This document shows positions 62,132 through 64,000 of a stretch of 64,000 nucleotides of DNA, piece by piece. Under the pieces are notes generated by a model. It saw only the letters and a list, made by a program, of their open reading frames with translations, was not told the origin of the DNA and did no database searches. The DNA comes from Ruminococcus callidus ATCC 27760 (GTDB lineage Bacteria > Bacillota > Clostridia > Oscillospirales > Ruminococcaceae): NCBI RefSeq assembly GCF_000468015.1, contig NZ_KI260449.1, positions 1 through 64,000 of the forward strand. Reading direction: 5' to 3'. Every line of letters starts with the position of its first letter. Positions within the stretch are counted from its first letter, which is position 1. The translations under genes and the position numbers were made by a program.

Positions 62132-63094
62132 TTACTTCATTCGTTTTCTTAATATTCGGCGATAATTTGTTTCTCCCTTTGGTGCGTCCTGTATAATTTC
62201 CAACACACCATCTTCAAGCATTTTATCAATGCGATTGGAAATCCATACATCACTAATTCCAAGTTGATATTTTCCTAAAACATTACCTATGACAATAGCC
62301 ATTTTGAATTGCTCTGGCTGTTCCGCAATTTCACGAAGAATGAAACTATCATATATATCTTCTGAAACGCTTTGCAATTTACCATTTAACATTGCACGCA
62401 AAGGTGCATTTTCATTTTGAAGTTGATTCCATTTCATAGCACAAGCTGAAAGAAATACAGGATTAGCTTTCTCTTGTAGAGTTATATAGTTTCCCCATTC
62501 GCCAGGAGAGACCTCGCCCCATGCTATTTTGGATGTCATAGTATTTTCTTTTCCATATTCCCATGTAGGTAACTTAACCAAATAAATTGTTGTCTGGCAG
62601 TTTAAGGGTTGAAGTTGTTTCATAAGCCAATACATACCACAAAGCTCATCTGGATTATAGCTATACCAAATGCGAATTTCTTCCCCAGCTACATATCGTT
62701 CAATCACTGAGGTCAATGTAGTTTTAATTTTCTGTATTTTTTCTTCAACCTGATAATCTAAATCCTCTACAAAGCAGACAGACAGCATTTTCTTGAAAAC
62801 ATTTTTCCGCTGTTCGCCAATTCCATTATCAGAAATATCTCCCACACTAAGAGCCATATCAAAACAATAAACATCACAGCTCTTGCCTCCCAATGGAATA
62901 GCATTCTCCCAAGCAATGCGTTCTTGTTCCTGTGCTTGAAGCTGTGCTTTTTTCATTTCATCTGAAGATGGAACACTCCCGTCTTCATGCCTCATAAATA
63001 TTGAAACAGCACTTCCTCTATACTTTCCCTTGCCGTAAGTTTGGGCAATTTTCAAACTTCCACAGGCACTTTCACCAAATACAATTTCAATCAT
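62132..63094 (-). CDS. DUF1835/DUF3658-domain protein
   Basis: This 320-residue protein starts MIEIVFGESACGSLKIAQTY, the DUF1835 signature. CDVYCFDMALSVGDI and EEIRIWYSYNPDELCGMYWL follow, and then a DUF3658-like helical end with a winged-helix (NRIDKMLEDGVLEIIQ). The biochemical role of the family is not established. It is AT-richer than its neighbours and lies between TnpV and the XRE regulator, so it is likely cargo or a regulator. Confidence 0.85.
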   Translation of the reverse strand: MIEIVFGESACGSLKIAQTYGKGKYRGSAVSIFMRHEDGSVPSSDEMKKAQLQAQEQERIAWENAIPLGGKSCDVYCFDMALSVGDISDNGIGEQRKNVFKKMLSVCFVEDLDYQVEEKIQKIKTTLTSVIERYVAGEEIRIWYSYNPDELCGMYWLMKQLQPLNCQTTIYLVKLPTWEYGKENTMTSKIAWGEVSPGEWGNYITLQEKANPVFLSACAMKWNQLQNENAPLRAMLNGKLQSVSEDIYDSFILREIAEQPEQFKMAIVIGNVLGKYQLGISDVWISNRIDKMLEDGVLEIIQDAPKGETNYRRILRKRMK

Positions 63095-63123
63095 CTTATA
63101 TACCTCCGATTTAATTGCTCCCG

Positions 63124-63501
63124 TTATGAATAAATCATCTCATGCAAAACAATTTCTTCTGCCCGGTTATGAATGTTATTGCAACGCTGCACCCATTCCA
63201 TTTGGTGGGTACGCTTCAATTCCTCGGTTACGCCCTCGGCAGTTTTCATCTGCTCCATGATGGTGTCTAACCGTTCCTGTGCCTGTTCGTTCAGGTCTGC
63301 AAGATATGTCCACAATTCCCCGGTCAGTATCAATGTATTCAATCTGGCTGGGTGGACTTCCCTTAAATATTCCCGGTGCATCCGTCCGTACTTTCCGATA
63401 GGGCGGTGTTCCTCCGGCAGTTTCAAGTCCGGGATGTAATAATCTCCGACAAGGATATAATCAATTCCGTTTTCCGTTATTCTTGGTTTCAATTCGCTCA
63501 T
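63124..63501 (-). CDS. tnpV: TnpV-like transposon protein
   Basis: This 125-residue protein matches TnpV of the Tn4451 family: NGIDYILVGDYYIPDLKLPE, EHRPIGKYGRMHREYL and HPARLNTLILTGELWTYLAD. Its function is unknown; it is regularly carried by elements with large serine recombinases. It overlaps the upstream XRE gene by 41 bases. Confidence 0.88.
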   Translation of the reverse strand: MSELKPRITENGIDYILVGDYYIPDLKLPEEHRPIGKYGRMHREYLREVHPARLNTLILTGELWTYLADLNEQAQERLDTIMEQMKTAEGVTEELKRTHQMEWVQRCNNIHNRAEEIVLHEMIYS

Positions 63502-63733
63502 GTTCCTTACCTCCTGTGGAAGCAGGCTCGTCTGGTACTAACTCAATCACATCGGTAATCTCACAATTCAGCGTTTCGCAGATACGGGCTAATGTATCCA
63601 TGCTGATGTGCTTTCCCTCTTTGCTCATGTTGGCAATCATATTTGTTGTCATACCAGCGGCAAGCCTTAAATCCTCTTTTCTCATATCACGCTCTAACAG
63701 TGTGTGCCAGAGTGGCTTATAGCTGATGTGCAT
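63461..63733 (-). CDS. Small XRE regulator
   Basis: This 90-residue Cro/CI-type protein has YKPLWHTLLERDMRKEDLRL, then TTNMIANMSKEGKHISMDTL and CETLNCEITDVIELV. The tail is basic. It is the first gene of the rightmost minus-strand operon. It probably represses its own promoter through the palindrome at 63812-63825. GAAAGGCAGGAAAACA precedes the ATG. Confidence 0.88.
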   Translation of the reverse strand: MHISYKPLWHTLLERDMRKEDLRLAAGMTTNMIANMSKEGKHISMDTLARICETLNCEITDVIELVPDEPASTGGKEHERIETKNNGKRN

Positions 63734-63762
63734 ATTGTTTTCCTGCCTTTCTATCTATACCA

Positions 63763-63780
63763 CCGGGGCGGCTGCCCCGG
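63763..63780 (-). other. GC-rich hairpin in the 5' leader of the XRE-tnpV operon
   Basis: CCGGGGCGGCTGCCCCGG is a 7-base-pair stem in the leader between promoter and gene. It lacks a T run, so it is a stability or pausing element rather than a terminator. Confidence 0.6.
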
Positions 63781-63796
63781 CAGGAACTTTTCTCTT

Positions 63797-63825
63797 ATTA
63801 TAGCACCAATCTTGTGAAATCACAA
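63797..63825 (-). promoter_or_regulatory. Promoter with palindromic operator of the XRE-tnpV operon
   Basis: On the minus strand, TTGTGA (63825-63820) and TATAAT (63802-63797) are separated by 17 bases. The -35 box is one half of the perfect inverted repeat TTGTGA-TT-TCACAA (63812-63825), a typical place for an XRE repressor to block RNA polymerase. Confidence 0.72.
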
Positions 63826-63890
63826 TTTATTCTTGTAGCCTGCCGCTGATACCGTCTGGATTGTGCTTTTCCTTTCGTTTTTTGTTCCAA

Positions 63891-64000
63891 CTAATTAGCC
63901 ATGAACTGTTTCATACCCTGCGACTTTGCACCGGGGTTATCGTTACCATAGCCTTCGATCAGGTTTACAACGCCCCATACGCCCAGACCGGCACCAATCA
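63891..64000 (-). pseudogene. maff2-type membrane protein, 5' part (partial, split by IME-B)
   Basis: The minus strand, entering from beyond the window, reads IGAGLGVWGVVNLIEGYGND, then NPGAKSQGMKQFMA and stops two codons into the IME. This is the first helix and loop of a Maff2-family protein. The rest of the protein is at 53140-53232. The true start lies outside the window. Expression would give a product without the second helix. Confidence 0.85.
63897..63914. repeat. Right attachment block of IME-B
   Basis: AGCCATGAACTGTTTCAT matches the left block at 53215-53232 with two differences and encodes KQFMA of maff2 on the minus strand. Confidence 0.75.

Larger units (their letters stand above)
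53215..63914. mobile_element. IME-B: integrative mobilizable element inserted in maff2
   Basis: About 10.7 kb separates the two halves of maff2. The ends share AGCCATGAGCTGTTTTAT (53215-53232) and AGCCATGAACTGTTTCAT (63897-63914), identical at 16 of 18 positions. The crossover is therefore within this block, most simply in the identical AGCCATGA. A large serine recombinase lies at the left end. TnpV and an XRE gene lie at the right end. Between them are a MOBQ relaxase, oriT, RepA_N initiator, CHC2 primase and VapE-type ATPase. It is GC-richer than the ICE, except for the genes at 59292 and 62132. Confidence 0.88.

Overview
The window reads as a low-GC Firmicute chromosome, most likely a gut Clostridium of the Oscillospiraceae (Ruminococcus-like). 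This is inferred from codon usage, strong Shine-Dalgarno sites, TTGACA-17-TATAAT promoters and the CTn/Tn4451-type mobile genes; no species marker is present. From 1 to about 2.2 kb there is chromosome: an XRE regulator, a frameshifted BspA-type leucine-rich-repeat gene and an initiator tRNA-Met. From about 2.2 kb to the end of the window lies a large integrative conjugative element (ICE). Its own ends and integrase are not seen.

The plus-strand half of the ICE (3.1-12.6 kb) holds an oriT-like region, mobC, a MOBP-type relaxase, ssb, a repeat cluster, a Zn-ribbon/coiled-coil protein, parA, XRE regulators, a ParB-like gene, a surface protein and small unknowns. A cargo block follows (12.7-17.3 kb). 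It contains a CHAT-domain protease behind an attenuator-like leader, a type III toxin-antitoxin locus (ToxN/AbiQ toxin with a two-repeat RNA antitoxin), and a second, independently promoted three-repeat antitoxin RNA with no toxin gene beside it.

The minus-strand half (53.2 to 17.3 kb, read leftwards) is a Clostridia conjugation module: maff2-type small membrane protein, VirB6-like, PrgI, VirB4, a CD1108-like M23 protein with four 94-residue repeats, DUF4315, DUF4366, topoisomerase III, a secreted Fn3 protein, a coiled-coil protein and a giant methylase-helicase.

Two smaller integrative mobilizable elements are nested in this module, each brought in by a large serine recombinase. IME-A (21971-36560) splits the methylase-helicase gene at a GA dinucleotide; removing it restores an in-frame protein of about 2,471 residues. 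It carries its own relaxase, MobC, oriT and resolvase, and a restriction-modification cargo: XRE regulator, m5C methyltransferase, Vsr, Z1 ATPase, two PLD/NgoFVII-family nucleases (one with a degenerate active site) and an unknown 133-residue protein. IME-B (about 53215-63914) splits maff2. It carries a MOBQ relaxase with an RSF1010-like nic site, a RepA_N-type initiator, a CHC2 primase, a VapE-type ATPase, TnpV, regulators and a DUF1835/DUF3658-like protein. The result is a nested mobile element rich in defence and anti-competitor genes, in which both passengers have cut genes of the carrier's transfer machinery.
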